Source of the DNA: Hyphomicrobium sp. | GTDB lineage: Bacteria > Pseudomonadota > Alphaproteobacteria > Rhizobiales > Hyphomicrobiaceae | NCBI GenBank assembly: GCA_022843145.1 | Contig: JALHOF010000011.1 | Span: 1 to 64,000 of the forward strand | Direction of reading: 5' to 3' | Length of the DNA: 64,000 nt | In this document: piece after piece, positions 1 through 9,161 of the stretch | Numbering within the stretch: position 1 is the first letter of the stretch | Layout: every line of letters starts with the position of its first letter | The notes under the pieces: model-generated | Told to the model about the DNA's origin: nothing | Databases searched by the model: none | The model's input: only the letters and a program-made list of their open reading frames with translations | Made by a program: the position numbers and the translations under genes

Positions 1-185
<185 letters not shown>

Positions 186-2192
186 TCAGCGCACGATCGA
201 CTTGGCCGCAGCGACCACGGCGTCGGAGGTAATGCCAAAATGCTTGTAGAGATCGTCAGCGGGCGCGGACGCACCGAAGCCAGACATGCCGACGAATGCG
301 CCGCCGCGGCCGATCCACTGATCCCAACCGAGCCGAACGCCGGCCTCGACAGCGACGCACGGCGCACTGCCGATGACCGCGTCCTGATACGATTGCGGCT
401 GGCTGGTGAACAGCTCCCAGCACGGCATCGAGACGACGGCGGCGCGGATCCCCTCGGCCACGAGCTGCTCGGCCGCTTTGGCGGCGAACATGACTTCCGA
501 CCCGGTGGCGAGGATCGTCACCTGACGACCGCCCTTCGGCTCGGTCAGCACATACGCCCCCTTGGCGCAGAGGTTTTCCGTCGTGTGAGTTGTCCGCAAA
601 GTCGGCAGCGCCTGCCGCGACAGCGACAGAACAGACGGCGCCTCGGTGGATTCGATCGCCACCTCCCAGCACTCCGCCGTCTCGACCGCATCGGCCGGGC
701 GCATCAGCAGCATGTTCGGCGTCGCCCGCAGCATGGCCAAGTGCTCGACCGGCTGATGCGTCGGTCCGTCCTCGCCTAGGCCGATGCTGTCGTGTGTCAT
801 CACATAGATGACCCGCTGGCCCATAAGGGCCGACAACCGCATGGCACCGCGCGCATAGTCGGTGAAGACCATGAAGGTACCGCCGTAGGGGATGAAGCCC
901 CCGTGCAGCGCGATGCCGTTCATCGCCGCCGCCATGCCGTGCTCGCGGATGCCGTAGTGGATGTAGCTGCCGGTGAAATCCGCCGGCGTGATCGAGCGCT
1001 GGCCCTTTGTGACGGTGTAGTTGGAATGCGTCAGGTCCGCCGAACCGCCAATGGTCAGATCCGTCGCCGCGTTGATCACCCCGAGCACCATCTCCGACGA
1101 CTTGCGGCTCGCAAGCTTCGGCGCGGTCTCAGACATCTCTTTTTTGAAGGCGGCGATCTTCTGCACGAAGTCGTCCGGAAGTTCGCCTGCGATCTGCGAG
1201 TCGAATTGAGCCGCCTTGCTCGACGACTTGAGACGACCGGACCAGGCCTTGTGTGCCGCCGCGCCGCGCACGCCGACGTGACGCCAGGCCGAGAGGATAT
1301 CGTCCGGGATGACGAATGGCTCGTGCGGCCAGCCAAGCTTGGCGCGCGCGCCCTTGATCTCTTCGGCCCCGAGCGCCTCGCCATGCGCCTTCGCCGTTCC
1401 AGCGCGCGTCGGTGCGCCGTAGCCGATGACGGTTTTGCAGGCGATCATCGACGGCCGATCGGTCACCGCCCGCGCCGCCGCGATCGCGGCTTCGACAGCC
1501 GCGGGATCATGGCCGTCGACTTTCGAAACATGCCAACCCGCCGCCTCGAAACGCTGCGCTTGGTTCATCGACGTCGACAGGCTCGTCGCGCCATCGATCG
1601 AGATCTCGTTGTCGTCCCAGAGCAGGATCAGCTTTCCGAGTTTCAGATGACCGGCCAAGTCGATCGCTTCATGGCTGATGCCTTCCATGAGGCAGCCGTC
1701 ACCGGCGATGACGTAGGTATAGTGGTCGACGAGTTCGCGGCCATAGCGCGCATTCAGAAGCCGCTCGGCGATCGCCATGCCGACGGCCGTCGAAATGCCT
1801 TGGCCGAGCGGACCGGTCGTCGTTTCGATACCTTGCGCATGCCCGTACTCCGGGTGACCGGCGGTGCGCGCACCCAGCTGGCGGAAACGCTTGATCTCCT
1901 CGATCGGCATATCGTCGTAGCCGACGAGATAGTGCAGCGCGTACTGCAGCATCGAGCCGTGCCCGGCCGACAGCACGAACCGATCGCGGTCGGGCCACTG
2001 CGGCGACTTCGGATCGATGTTGATGAAGCGGGTGAATAGCACGGCGGCGACGTCGGCCATGCCCATCGGCATACCCGGATGACCCGACTTGGCTTTCTCG
2101 ACCGCGTCCATCGCGAGGGCGCGGATCGCATTGGCCATGTCGCGGACGGCGACGTCGGACTTCACTGCTGAGCTGGCGGCTTGCGTCGACAT
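186..2192 (-). CDS. tkt: Transketolase
   Basis: A 668-residue transketolase, the usual length. Thiamine-diphosphate enzyme moving two-carbon ketol units between sugar phosphates in the Calvin cycle and pentose phosphate pathway. Visible signatures are the N-terminal [11 protein letters not shown] region, the cofactor motif starting GDGCLMEG and ending in DDNEISIDG (about residues 155-190), and [14 protein letters not shown] in the pyrimidine-binding domain (about residues 465-480). The open frame extends six codons further, but the ATG at 2192 is preceded by GAGGAGA at good spacing and fits the family start. It lies 14 bases after prk, so it belongs to the fbp-prk-tkt-gap operon; cbbT would be an apt name. 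Confidence 0.96.
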   Translation of the reverse strand: MSTQAASSAVKSDVAVRDMANAIRALAMDAVEKAKSGHPGMPMGMADVAAVLFTRFINIDPKSPQWPDRDRFVLSAGHGSMLQYALHYLVGYDDMPIEEIKRFRQLGARTAGHPEYGHAQGIETTTGPLGQGISTAVGMAIAERLLNARYGRELVDHYTYVIAGDGCLMEGISHEAIDLAGHLKLGKLILLWDDNEISIDGATSLSTSMNQAQRFEAAGWHVSKVDGHDPAAVEAAIAAARAVTDRPSMIACKTVIGYGAPTRAGTAKAHGEALGAEEIKGARAKLGWPHEPFVIPDDILSAWRHVGVRGAAAHKAWSGRLKSSSKAAQFDSQIAGELPDDFVQKIAAFKKEMSETAPKLASRKSSEMVLGVINAATDLTIGGSADLTHSNYTVTKGQRSITPADFTGSYIHYGIREHGMAAAMNGIALHGGFIPYGGTFMVFTDYARGAMRLSALMGQRVIYVMTHDSIGLGEDGPTHQPVEHLAMLRATPNMLLMRPADAVETAECWEVAIESTEAPSVLSLSRQALPTLRTTHTTENLCAKGAYVLTEPKGGRQVTILATGSEVMFAAKAAEQLVAEGIRAAVVSMPCWELFTSQPQSYQDAVIGSAPCVAVEAGVRLGWDQWIGRGGAFVGMSGFGASAPADDLYKHFGITSDAVVAAAKSIVR

Positions 2193-2206
2193 GTGTTGTT
2201 CTCTCC

Positions 2207-3082
2207 TCACAAGCTGCGGCGCTTGTGTTCCACGAGCTTCATGATGATCGGCGTCAAAATGAGTTGCATAGCGAGATCGAGCTTGCCACCCGGTATGACG
2301 ATCGAATTGGCTCGAGACATGAAACTGTCGTGGATCATCGACGTGAGGTAGGGAAAGTTGATGCCGCGGGGGTTCTTGAAGCGGATGACGACCAAGGATT
2401 CATCGGGAGTCGGGATCCAGCGCGCGACGAAAGGATTAGAGGTGTCGACTGTCGGGACACGCTGGAAGTTGATGTCGGTGTGGGTGAACTGGGGGCAGAT
2501 ATAGTTCACATAATCGGGCATCCGCCGCAGGATGGTGTCCGTCACCGCCTCGGTCGAGTAGCCCCGCGAGGCCCGGTCGCGATGGATCTTCTGGGTCCAC
2601 TCCAGGTTGATCACCGGCACGACGCCAATTTTGAGGTCGCCATACTGTGCGATGTCGATCTTGTCCGTGACGACGGCGCCGTGCAGACCCTCGTAAAACA
2701 GAAGATCGGTATCGCCGGGCAGATCCTTCCAATCCGTGAAATTTCCGGGCGGTGTGCCGAACAGGTCCGCCTCGCGCTCATCATGCACGTAATGGCGCGT
2801 CTTGCCCGTCCCGGTTTCACTATACTCTTTGAACACGGCTTCCAGGCGGTCGAGGAGATTGGCCTCGGGCCCGAAGTGCGAGAAGTGATTGTTGCCCTTC
2901 TTGGCAGCATCACTCATCGCCTGCCGCATTCCGACGCGGTCGAAGCTGTGGAATGCGTCGCCCTCGATCGTGGCGGCTTGCACGCCCTCACGCCGGAAAA
3001 TCTGCTCGAACGTATGCTTGACCGTCGACGTTCCGGCGCCGGACGATCCCGTCACGGAAATGATCGGATGTTTGCGCGACAT
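2207..3082 (-). CDS. prk: Phosphoribulokinase
   Basis: A 291-residue class I (proteobacterial type) phosphoribulokinase, ATP-dependent phosphorylation of ribulose-5-phosphate to the RuBisCO substrate. The P-loop GSSGAGTST is at residues 12-20, followed by the EGDAFH segment and later RDRASRGYS with its basic residues. This is the enzyme most diagnostic of a working Calvin cycle in the window. It sits 16 bases downstream of fbp and 14 bases upstream of tkt, all on the minus strand, so one transcript is likely. The start at 3082 has a GGGGGGAAA purine tract upstream. cbbP is the operon-style name. Confidence 0.96.
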   Translation of the reverse strand: MSRKHPIISVTGSSGAGTSTVKHTFEQIFRREGVQAATIEGDAFHSFDRVGMRQAMSDAAKKGNNHFSHFGPEANLLDRLEAVFKEYSETGTGKTRHYVHDEREADLFGTPPGNFTDWKDLPGDTDLLFYEGLHGAVVTDKIDIAQYGDLKIGVVPVINLEWTQKIHRDRASRGYSTEAVTDTILRRMPDYVNYICPQFTHTDINFQRVPTVDTSNPFVARWIPTPDESLVVIRFKNPRGINFPYLTSMIHDSFMSRANSIVIPGGKLDLAMQLILTPIIMKLVEHKRRSL

Positions 3083-3098
3083 GATGCTTTCCCCCCGC

Positions 3099-4145
3099 TC
3101 AGGTCTTCAGAAGACCCCGACGGCCAAACAGTGGTGACCGCCCGAAGCTGGCATTCGGGTCCGCCTTGTATCGTTCGATCCGATCGATCTCCTGCGTCGA
3201 GCCGAAGATCAGAGGCGAGCGCTGGTGCAACGAGCCCGGAACGATGTCCATGATGCGTGTTTTGCCGTCGATCGCCCTGCCACCGGCCTGCTCGACGAGC
3301 ATGGCAATCGGATTGGCCTCGTAAACGAGACGCAACCGGCCGTTCTCATAGCCTTTGCGGTCGTCGCGCGGGTAGAGAAAAATTCCGCCGCGAACGAGGA
3401 TCCGATGGCATTCGGCGACCAGCGAAGCGATCCAGCGCATGTTGAAGTCAGCCCCGTGCGGGCCATCCGTCCCGGCAACGCAATCGTCGACGTAGGCGCG
3501 CATCGAATCGCTCCAGTGGCGATAGTTCGAAGCGTTGATCGCGTATTCGCCGGTCGTGTGCGAGATCGCCGCCGGCTTCCCGGTTCGGAAGAAGGTTCGG
3601 CGGTCCTGATCGAGCGTGAAGAAGTGCGTGCCATCGCCGACGCTCAAGACCATCGCGACATGCGGACCATAAATGACATAGCCGGCTGCACGCTGCGCGG
3701 ACCCCGGCTGCTTGAACACGCGCTCGACGCCGCCCTGATCCTTGGCAGGCACGGCAAGTACGGAGAATATGGTGCCGATCGAGATATTGGTGTCGATGTT
3801 CGACGAACCGTCCAGCGGATCGAGAGCGACCGCGACGGTTCCCGCGGGATCGACGATCTCGGGCTTCTCGAGCTCTTCTGAACCTATGGCGGCAACGCGC
3901 GCGGCGCGCAGCGTCTCCATCAGATAGTCATTGGCGAGGACGTCGAGCTCTTTCTGATCGTCGCCCTGGGTGTTGCCGCCCTTCGACGCGCCGAGGCTTC
4001 CAGCGAGTGGGCCCTTGCGGATCAACTCAGCGATCCGAACGCTGCCCTCGGCGATGGCCAGAACGGCGCGCCGGGTCGCGTCACGCGACGCGTCACCTGC
4101 GCACCACGTGGTCAAATAGCCATCGAGACTCGTCAGCTCGGTCAC
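3099..4145 (-). CDS. fbp: Fructose-1,6-bisphosphatase, class I
   Basis: A 348-residue class I FBPase that removes the 1-phosphate from fructose-1,6-bisphosphate. The metal-binding signature DPLDGSSNIDTNISIGT is present near residues 108-124, and the substrate-site YPRDDRKGYENGRLRL stretch lies near residue 260. The start is a GTG at 4145, supported by AAGGAG nine bases upstream; no in-frame ATG with a better site precedes it. It is first in the fbp-prk-tkt-gap operon and faces cbbR across a 161-bp divergent region, which argues that CbbR controls it. cbbF is the operon name. Confidence 0.95.
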   Translation of the reverse strand: MTELTSLDGYLTTWCAGDASRDATRRAVLAIAEGSVRIAELIRKGPLAGSLGASKGGNTQGDDQKELDVLANDYLMETLRAARVAAIGSEELEKPEIVDPAGTVAVALDPLDGSSNIDTNISIGTIFSVLAVPAKDQGGVERVFKQPGSAQRAAGYVIYGPHVAMVLSVGDGTHFFTLDQDRRTFFRTGKPAAISHTTGEYAINASNYRHWSDSMRAYVDDCVAGTDGPHGADFNMRWIASLVAECHRILVRGGIFLYPRDDRKGYENGRLRLVYEANPIAMLVEQAGGRAIDGKTRIMDIVPGSLHQRSPLIFGSTQEIDRIERYKADPNASFGRSPLFGRRGLLKT

Positions 4146-4306
4146 GAGGTCGGCTCCTTGAAATGCGTTTCCTGGCCGTCTGTCCGTGCCGCCTTCGTGT
4201 CAGCCCGCTGGCTGCCGTGGTGGCCTCTGATCTCGATAGACGTTGACTCATGCATTCGAACATTAGAATTTAATTGTTCTGGAACTTCTCGTTAGTTTTG
4301 CTAACT
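4146..4306. promoter_or_regulatory. Divergent cbb promoter region with candidate CbbR sites
   Basis: This 161-bp gap separates fbp (minus) from cbbR (plus) and must hold both promoters. Its right part is AT-rich compared with the surroundings. Two inverted repeats are visible: GTTAG-TTTTG-CTAAC at 4291-4305, a perfect five-base repeat ending one base before the cbbR ATG, and AGAA-N8-TTCT at 4265-4280. LysR regulators bind dyads of the T-N11-A type in such gaps, so these are reasonable CbbR operator candidates. Which dyad is the activating site cannot be told from sequence. Confidence 0.6.
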
Positions 4307-5290
4307 ATGGATATCATGCGCGCTCCCACCACCCGACAACTGCGAGTTATAGCCGAGATCGCGAAGACCGGTAAAATCACCAGTGCGGCCAGCGCATTGG
4401 GTGTGACTGGTCCGGCCGTCACGATCCAGCTCCAGCAGCTCGAAGCGATGATCGGCATGCCGCTGTTCGAGCGAGGCGGGCGCCAGATGCGGCCCACCGC
4501 CGCAGGAGAGCTGCTGGCCGACTGCGCCCGGCAGGTCGACGACCGCGTCAAGGCGTGTCTTCACGCGCTCGAACAATTGGCCGGCCTCGGCCGCGGTACA
4601 GTGTTCGTCGGGGTGGTGAGCACAGCGAAGTACTTCGCCGCGCCGGCTCTCGGCGGCTTCAAGAATGCCCACAGCGCGATCGATTTGCGGCTCCTCGTCG
4701 CCAACCGGAGCGAAGTCGTCAAGGCGCTGTCGAGCCTCGAGACCGACCTCGCCATCATGGGGCGGCCGCCCGAGGACGTGAAAGTCGAGTGCGTCGAGTT
4801 GGGCGATCACCCGCATGTGGTGATTGCGCCTCCCTCGCATCCACTCGCCAGCAAGCGGAGGATCGCGATCGGCCAACTTGCGGATGAGACATTGCTGATG
4901 CGCGAAGTCGGGTCCGGCACCCGCATTCTGACCGAGCGATTGCTGTCGGAGGCGGGCGTCGGTTCGCGCAACTTCATGGAGATCTCGTCGAACGAAACGA
5001 TCAAACAGGCGGTGATGGCCGGCCTCGGCATCGCGCTGATCTCAGGCCACACCATCGCCGCGGAGATCGAAAGCCATCGTCTCATCATCCTCGATGTCGT
5101 CGGGCTTCCGGTCATGCGCAAATGGTATCTCGTCCGCCACGCCGACAAGCGCCTGCTGCCTCCCGCGGCCGCGCTTTGGGACTATCTCGTCGCACAGGGG
5201 AAATCTTATCTGCCGGAGGTGAGCCGCCTGCCGTCGCAGCGTGTCACGGAACGCAAAGCAAAGACGACCTTGGAACCGGTCAAAAGCTAG
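4307..5290 (+). CDS. cbbR: LysR-family regulator of the Calvin-cycle operon (CbbR)
   Basis: A 327-residue LysR regulator. The helix-turn-helix occupies about residues 5-65 (RQLRVIAEIAKTGKITSAAS onward) and a LysR substrate-binding domain follows. Members of this family sense metabolites of the cycle and activate divergent cbb operons. The open frame can be extended to a TTG at 4274, but the ATGs at 4307 and 4316 fit the short N-terminus of CbbR; neither has a clear Shine-Dalgarno site. The assignment rests on adjacency and divergence to fbp-prk-tkt and on the fold. The last ~30 residues are a basic tail of no recognised function. Confidence 0.85.
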   Translation: MDIMRAPTTRQLRVIAEIAKTGKITSAASALGVTGPAVTIQLQQLEAMIGMPLFERGGRQMRPTAAGELLADCARQVDDRVKACLHALEQLAGLGRGTVFVGVVSTAKYFAAPALGGFKNAHSAIDLRLLVANRSEVVKALSSLETDLAIMGRPPEDVKVECVELGDHPHVVIAPPSHPLASKRRIAIGQLADETLLMREVGSGTRILTERLLSEAGVGSRNFMEISSNETIKQAVMAGLGIALISGHTIAAEIESHRLIILDVVGLPVMRKWYLVRHADKRLLPPAAALWDYLVAQGKSYLPEVSRLPSQRVTERKAKTTLEPVKS

Positions 5291-5331
5291 CTGCAGGCGC
5301 CGGCTGTTCCGCACGCCCCCCAAGTCCCGCC

Positions 5332-6372
5332 CTACTGCGCAGCAGCGGCTGCGCCGCGCGGCCACCAGTAACCGCCCCCGACCACGATCTGATGCGCTGC
5401 AAGCGTCGTCGAAAAGCGCCCGTGCCTGGGCGCAGCACCGGACCACCAGCGCGCGATCTGGCGGAGGACGTCTCCGGGCATGTTGAAGTTCTTCCATGAC
5501 TCGTCGCCGGTCAGCGCGCCGGCGATCCAGTCCTGCGAGAACTTGTACTCGGCGAAATACGATCCGCGGCCCGACCGGAACTCGAGCCCGGCAACAATCT
5601 GCCACGCGAGTCCAGTGTACTGATATTCGTTGGTCCGATCCTCGCGCGCTTCGCCGGGGAACCAGACCTCGACGTGCGGCAACGCGAGCCCGGCTCCGAA
5701 CCCGAAGTACGGGCGTACATTCGGCAGCAGCGGCCCGAGACGCACCAACGGCGTCAGGAACAGCATGTTGTGCCCGTGCGTGAACTCGAGCCGTTCGAAG
5801 ACGTCGGTCAGCTTCATGCGGGCCGGTGCGGGCTGGCCCTCGAGCCTGCCCTCGACGGCCACCTCCTCGATTACGGGATTGGCAAGCTTGCGGCCATGCG
5901 CACCCTTGCCGAGCCGAGCCACTGCCTTGTTGTGCAGAAAATCGACCATGAAGCCGCTCGATCCGAGCCAGCGGACGGTTCGCACGCCGCCGTCGATCGG
6001 AAAATGCAAGGCGTCGCCATCCCAACCGAGCCGCCTGAAGACCGCATCCGTCCCGCGCGGGCGAACGAGGTGCACGTCGCTGCGGTAGTAGAATGGCGCG
6101 CCGATATATCCGGCGATCAGCGTCTCGCCGGTGGCAGGTGCCTTTTTGCTTTCTGCTGCTGCTCGCTCGACGCCGCCTTGCGTGACGGATTGTGGCGCCG
6201 CCGACCCGTTACCGGTCGTCAGCCAAATGTGCAGGGCGGCGGATATGAGAAGAGCTATGGCAAGGAGCGCCGCGACCGGATCCCAGCGCAAGGCCGCGGA
6301 AAATCTTACGCGAACCGGCGACGGAAACGGCGGACGCCGCGCGGCCGGCCCATGCCAAGAAAGTTCGCTCAT
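5332..6372 (-). CDS. Outer-membrane beta-barrel-like protein of unknown function
   Basis: A 346-residue protein. Residues about 33-52 form one hydrophobic segment (VAALLAIALLISAALHI) that could be a signal anchor or uncleaved signal. The rest alternates polar and aromatic residues with glycine-rich turns (YFGFGAGLALPHVEVWF, WQIVAGLEFRSGRGSYFAEY, HQIVVGGGYWW) and ends near aromatic residues, as in small outer-membrane barrels of the OmpW/lipid A deacylase-like superfamily. It has no operon partner: it is convergent with cbbR 41 bases away. Function is not assigned; the barrel is inferred from sequence pattern only. Confidence 0.7.
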   Translation of the reverse strand: MSELSWHGPAARRPPFPSPVRVRFSAALRWDPVAALLAIALLISAALHIWLTTGNGSAAPQSVTQGGVERAAAESKKAPATGETLIAGYIGAPFYYRSDVHLVRPRGTDAVFRRLGWDGDALHFPIDGGVRTVRWLGSSGFMVDFLHNKAVARLGKGAHGRKLANPVIEEVAVEGRLEGQPAPARMKLTDVFERLEFTHGHNMLFLTPLVRLGPLLPNVRPYFGFGAGLALPHVEVWFPGEAREDRTNEYQYTGLAWQIVAGLEFRSGRGSYFAEYKFSQDWIAGALTGDESWKNFNMPGDVLRQIARWWSGAAPRHGRFSTTLAAHQIVVGGGYWWPRGAAAAAQ

Positions 6373-6565
6373 ACCGCCCCCGCTTCGTCGCGCCAGCCGA
6401 ATCCGCCGGTGACGCTACGCGCGGCGGCGAACCGCCCGCTTGATTTCGCTCAAGCGGCGGGATGCCCCTAACCGCCTATGCTGTGCTCGCGACGGTCCCT
6501 CGGCATTGCGCAACCGCGCCGTGCCAGCGATAACCGGCGTCCGCCATCGGCCACAGGACAAAGCC

Positions 6566-7054
6566 TTGAAGCCACCAAACGAAATCCCGGACCGCCTCGA
6601 ACGGCGAGTCGCATATGCGGCCGAAGTGCAGGCGGCGACCGGCATCGACGAAATGATGATCCGGCGGCTGGTCCACGCGTTCTATGACCGGGTGCGAGCC
6701 GACGGCTTGCTCGGCCCGATCTTTTCGGCGCGCATCGGCGATTGGACGCCCCATCTCGAGCGCATGTGCGCGTTCTGGTCCTCGGTCATGCTGATGAGCG
6801 GGCGATACCACGGCCGCCCTATGCCTGCGCACGCGCCCTTGCCAATTGCAGCGGAGCACTTCGACCACTGGCTGGCGCTGTTCGCGGCGACCGCAAGGGA
6901 GACCTGCCCACCCACCGCCGCAGCGCAGTTCGTCGCGAAGGCCGAAGCAATTGCGCAAAGTCTGGAACGGGGCGTCGCGCTGTCCAAAGGCGTGGACCTC
7001 GAGCCGGGCGAGCGGCTGCATGCCGGCAGTGGGCCCGTCACGCAGGCTGGTTGA
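6566..7054 (+). CDS. Group III truncated hemoglobin
   Basis: About 130 residues of globin fold: EMMIRRLVHAFYDRVRADGL, LGPIFSARIGDW, CAFWSSVMLMSGRYHG and HFDHWLALF match group III (P) truncated hemoglobins, with the histidine of the MPAHAPL segment in the proximal-ligand position. Such proteins bind O2 or NO; the physiological role here is unknown. The frame is open from 6440 but has no ATG; the TTG at 6566 is preceded by AGGACA and gives 162 residues, and a GTG at 6626 would also leave a full globin. Its last 17 bases overlap the tail of the convergent XdhC-like gene. Confidence 0.82.
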   Translation: MKPPNEIPDRLERRVAYAAEVQAATGIDEMMIRRLVHAFYDRVRADGLLGPIFSARIGDWTPHLERMCAFWSSVMLMSGRYHGRPMPAHAPLPIAAEHFDHWLALFAATARETCPPTAAAQFVAKAEAIAQSLERGVALSKGVDLEPGERLHAGSGPVTQAG

Positions 7055-8000
7055 AGCCCACGAGCAGCGCGCCGCGCTTCAGCGAGAGGAGTTCGGCGGC
7101 GATCGACAGCGCGATTTCCGGCGGACTCTGCGCGCCGATGTCGAGGCCAACCGGACCGCGGATCGCCTCGACAAATGCGCGCGAACAACCCGCCTCGCGC
7201 AGCGCAGTCTTACGCGCCTCGTGCGCCCGGCGGCTGCCCAGCGCCCCCATGTAAAGGGGCGGCTGGCGCGCGCAGGCAAGAAAGACCGGGAGTTCCCAAT
7301 CGTGGTCATGAAACAGCGTCACGACCGCTGTTTGCGGATCGATCAGGCCGGACGAGAAATCCGCCGGCCCCTTGAGCGCGATCGTCTGCGACGCCCACGG
7401 GGCAGCGCCAGCCAACGTCGCTGGATCCTGCGAATAGACGACGACTTCGAGACCGATCTGGTGGCCAAACTGCGCAAGATACCGGACAGAGGCACCACGA
7501 CCGCAGATCAGCAATCGGATCGGCGGCTGATACAGTCGAACCAGCCCGGCGATGGCCGAAACGCCGCTGGCCGCGCAGATCTCGGACGGCCCGATGTCGT
7601 CACCGCTGAGCCGCAGCCCGACGGACCGCCGTGCCGATCGAGCCACATCGATGTCTCGAAGCGTTGAGGTCGAAACGCCCGGATCGAAATGGACGTCGAT
7701 GCCGGAGCCGCACGGAAGGACGACATCGATGTATTTGGATCGGGCGCCATAGCGGACGGTGCGCGAACACCCCTCGGCAATCGCAAGGAGCGCCTCCGCG
7801 ACGATCGCCGCGTCGGCGCAACCGCTGCTGATCTCACCCACGTAGTCGCCACGCTCGTTGACTGCGAGTTGACTGCCCACCGGCCGAGGTGAGTTCCCTT
7901 CGACGCCGACCAGTGTGATCAATGCACTGCCGAGGCCGTCATGGCGCCAGGACAAGAGTTGCGGGATGACGTAGTCGGTAAAAGCCGGTTGGCCGGACAT
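7038..8000 (-). CDS. XdhC/CoxI family protein
   Basis: A 320-residue XdhC-family protein. The N-terminal XdhC/CoxI domain shows ALITLVGVEGNSPRPVGSQL and EISSGCADAAIV (cysteine about residue 60); the C-terminal Rossmann-like domain has LLICGRGASVRYLA near 190 and ends with the family's GALGSRRAHEARK and GLDIGAQSPPEIALSIAAE motifs. Relatives load or protect the molybdenum cofactor of xanthine dehydrogenase or CO dehydrogenase. No molybdoenzyme gene lies in the window, so the partner is unknown. The frame is open much further upstream, but conserved sequence starts at the ATG at 8000. Confidence 0.85.
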   Translation of the reverse strand: MSGQPAFTDYVIPQLLSWRHDGLGSALITLVGVEGNSPRPVGSQLAVNERGDYVGEISSGCADAAIVAEALLAIAEGCSRTVRYGARSKYIDVVLPCGSGIDVHFDPGVSTSTLRDIDVARSARRSVGLRLSGDDIGPSEICAASGVSAIAGLVRLYQPPIRLLICGRGASVRYLAQFGHQIGLEVVVYSQDPATLAGAAPWASQTIALKGPADFSSGLIDPQTAVVTLFHDHDWELPVFLACARQPPLYMGALGSRRAHEARKTALREAGCSRAFVEAIRGPVGLDIGAQSPPEIALSIAAELLSLKRGALLVGFNQPA

Positions 8001-8130
8001 GAGCGGAGGCGCCTTGGCAGGGGACGAGTGGATGCCCGAGCAGGCGGGGGTCCCATTGTATGAAGGATATAGGTGAACGACGGCGCTGCGCCAGGGGGGC
8101 GATCGGTTGAATGGCCAGCCAGCGGTGAGA

Positions 8131-9036
8131 TCACGACGGCGCGCTTCCACGACACGCAGTAGCCAAATAGTCGATGAGACCGCGCACGGATGGCAGCAGG
8201 CCTCGTCGTGAGGCGAAGATCGCCTGCACGGTGCCGGCGGCCGGTGTCCAATCGGGGAGCAGATTGACGAGCGCGCCAGACGCAATGGCTTCGTCCGCGA
8301 CGATGTCCGGCAACTGCACGACACCGACGCCTTCGGTCGCCGCATAGAGCAACTGCGACATGTCGTCGGTCACGAGGCGCGGCGTGTGAGGGATGCGCAC
8401 GCTCGCGCCATCGGGACCACTCAGTTGCCAGACGTGCTCGCGGTTGAGCGGGCCTAAGCCGAGACTTGGCATTGCGGCGAGGTCGGCGGGGTTGATCGGA
8501 TGCGGGAGGCCGGCGATCAACTTCGGACTGCCAACGATGCGCTGCGGGCTCTCCCCCAACACGCGCATGGCGAGATCAGAATCCTCGAATGGCGGAAAGC
8601 GAACGCGGATCGCGACGTCGATGCCTTCGCCGATGACGTCGACGCGGCGGCTGGTGCTTTCGAGTTCGACCATCACGCGCGGATTTTCGGCCATGAAGCG
8701 GGCGATCAGTTGCCCGATCGAGAAACAGACCAGCGTTGGCGGACAGCTCACGCGGATGAGGCCCTGTGGGCCCGAACGTGAACGGTCGATGGCCTCCTGC
8801 GCGGCGTCCGCCTCGACCAGCATCGCAACGCAGTGACGATAGTACTCCTGCCCGACTTCGGTCACGGTCAGCTTCCGCGTCGAACGCTGCAGCAGGCGGA
8901 CGCCGAGCCGCTCTTCGAGCTCCAGAATCCGGCGGCTGAGCTTCGATTTCGGTATCCCGAGCGCGCGCCCGGCCGCCGCATAGCCGCCGTGCTCTACGAC
9001 ACGGGAAAAATAGTAGAGGTCATTGAGGTCCTGCAT
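8131..9036 (-). CDS. LysR-family transcriptional regulator divergent from pirin
   Basis: A 301-residue LysR regulator: the N-terminal winged helix (LNDLYYFSRVVEHGGYAAAG, then IPKSKLSRRILELEERLGV) and an effector domain. Regulators of this subgroup are often found beside pirin and an isochorismatase-like hydrolase, and that pair lies immediately divergent here at 9162 and 10119. The ATG at 9036 (MQDLNDLYYF) is preferred over the upstream in-frame GTG at 9051 because it matches the family start and leaves the palindrome at 9045-9060 outside the coding region. Confidence 0.88.
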   Translation of the reverse strand: MQDLNDLYYFSRVVEHGGYAAAGRALGIPKSKLSRRILELEERLGVRLLQRSTRKLTVTEVGQEYYRHCVAMLVEADAAQEAIDRSRSGPQGLIRVSCPPTLVCFSIGQLIARFMAENPRVMVELESTSRRVDVIGEGIDVAIRVRFPPFEDSDLAMRVLGESPQRIVGSPKLIAGLPHPINPADLAAMPSLGLGPLNREHVWQLSGPDGASVRIPHTPRLVTDDMSQLLYAATEGVGVVQLPDIVADEAIASGALVNLLPDWTPAAGTVQAIFASRRGLLPSVRGLIDYLATACRGSAPS

Positions 9037-9044
9037 GCTCAATT

Positions 9045-9060
9045 GTCCCACATATGGGAC
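9045..9060. promoter_or_regulatory. Candidate LysR operator (near-perfect palindrome)
   Basis: GTCCCACATATGGGAC is a 16-base inverted repeat with a single mismatched pair near its centre. It lies 9 bases upstream of the LysR ATG and about 100 bases upstream of pirin, in the gap that must carry both promoters. Position and symmetry fit an autoregulatory LysR binding site; binding itself is inference. Confidence 0.5.
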
Positions 9061-9161
9061 GGACTGGTCAATATTTGGCTTCTAGCCGGGCCATCGTCTC
9101 GTGAATATCTTCGCTCTCAACCAAAGGCGTTCGCCCATGAGCGACAGAGAAGGAGACAACC

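Noticed and set aside
792-2039. A 415-codon open frame opposite transketolase.
   Set aside because: Shadow frame; no recognisable motifs and tkt is certain.
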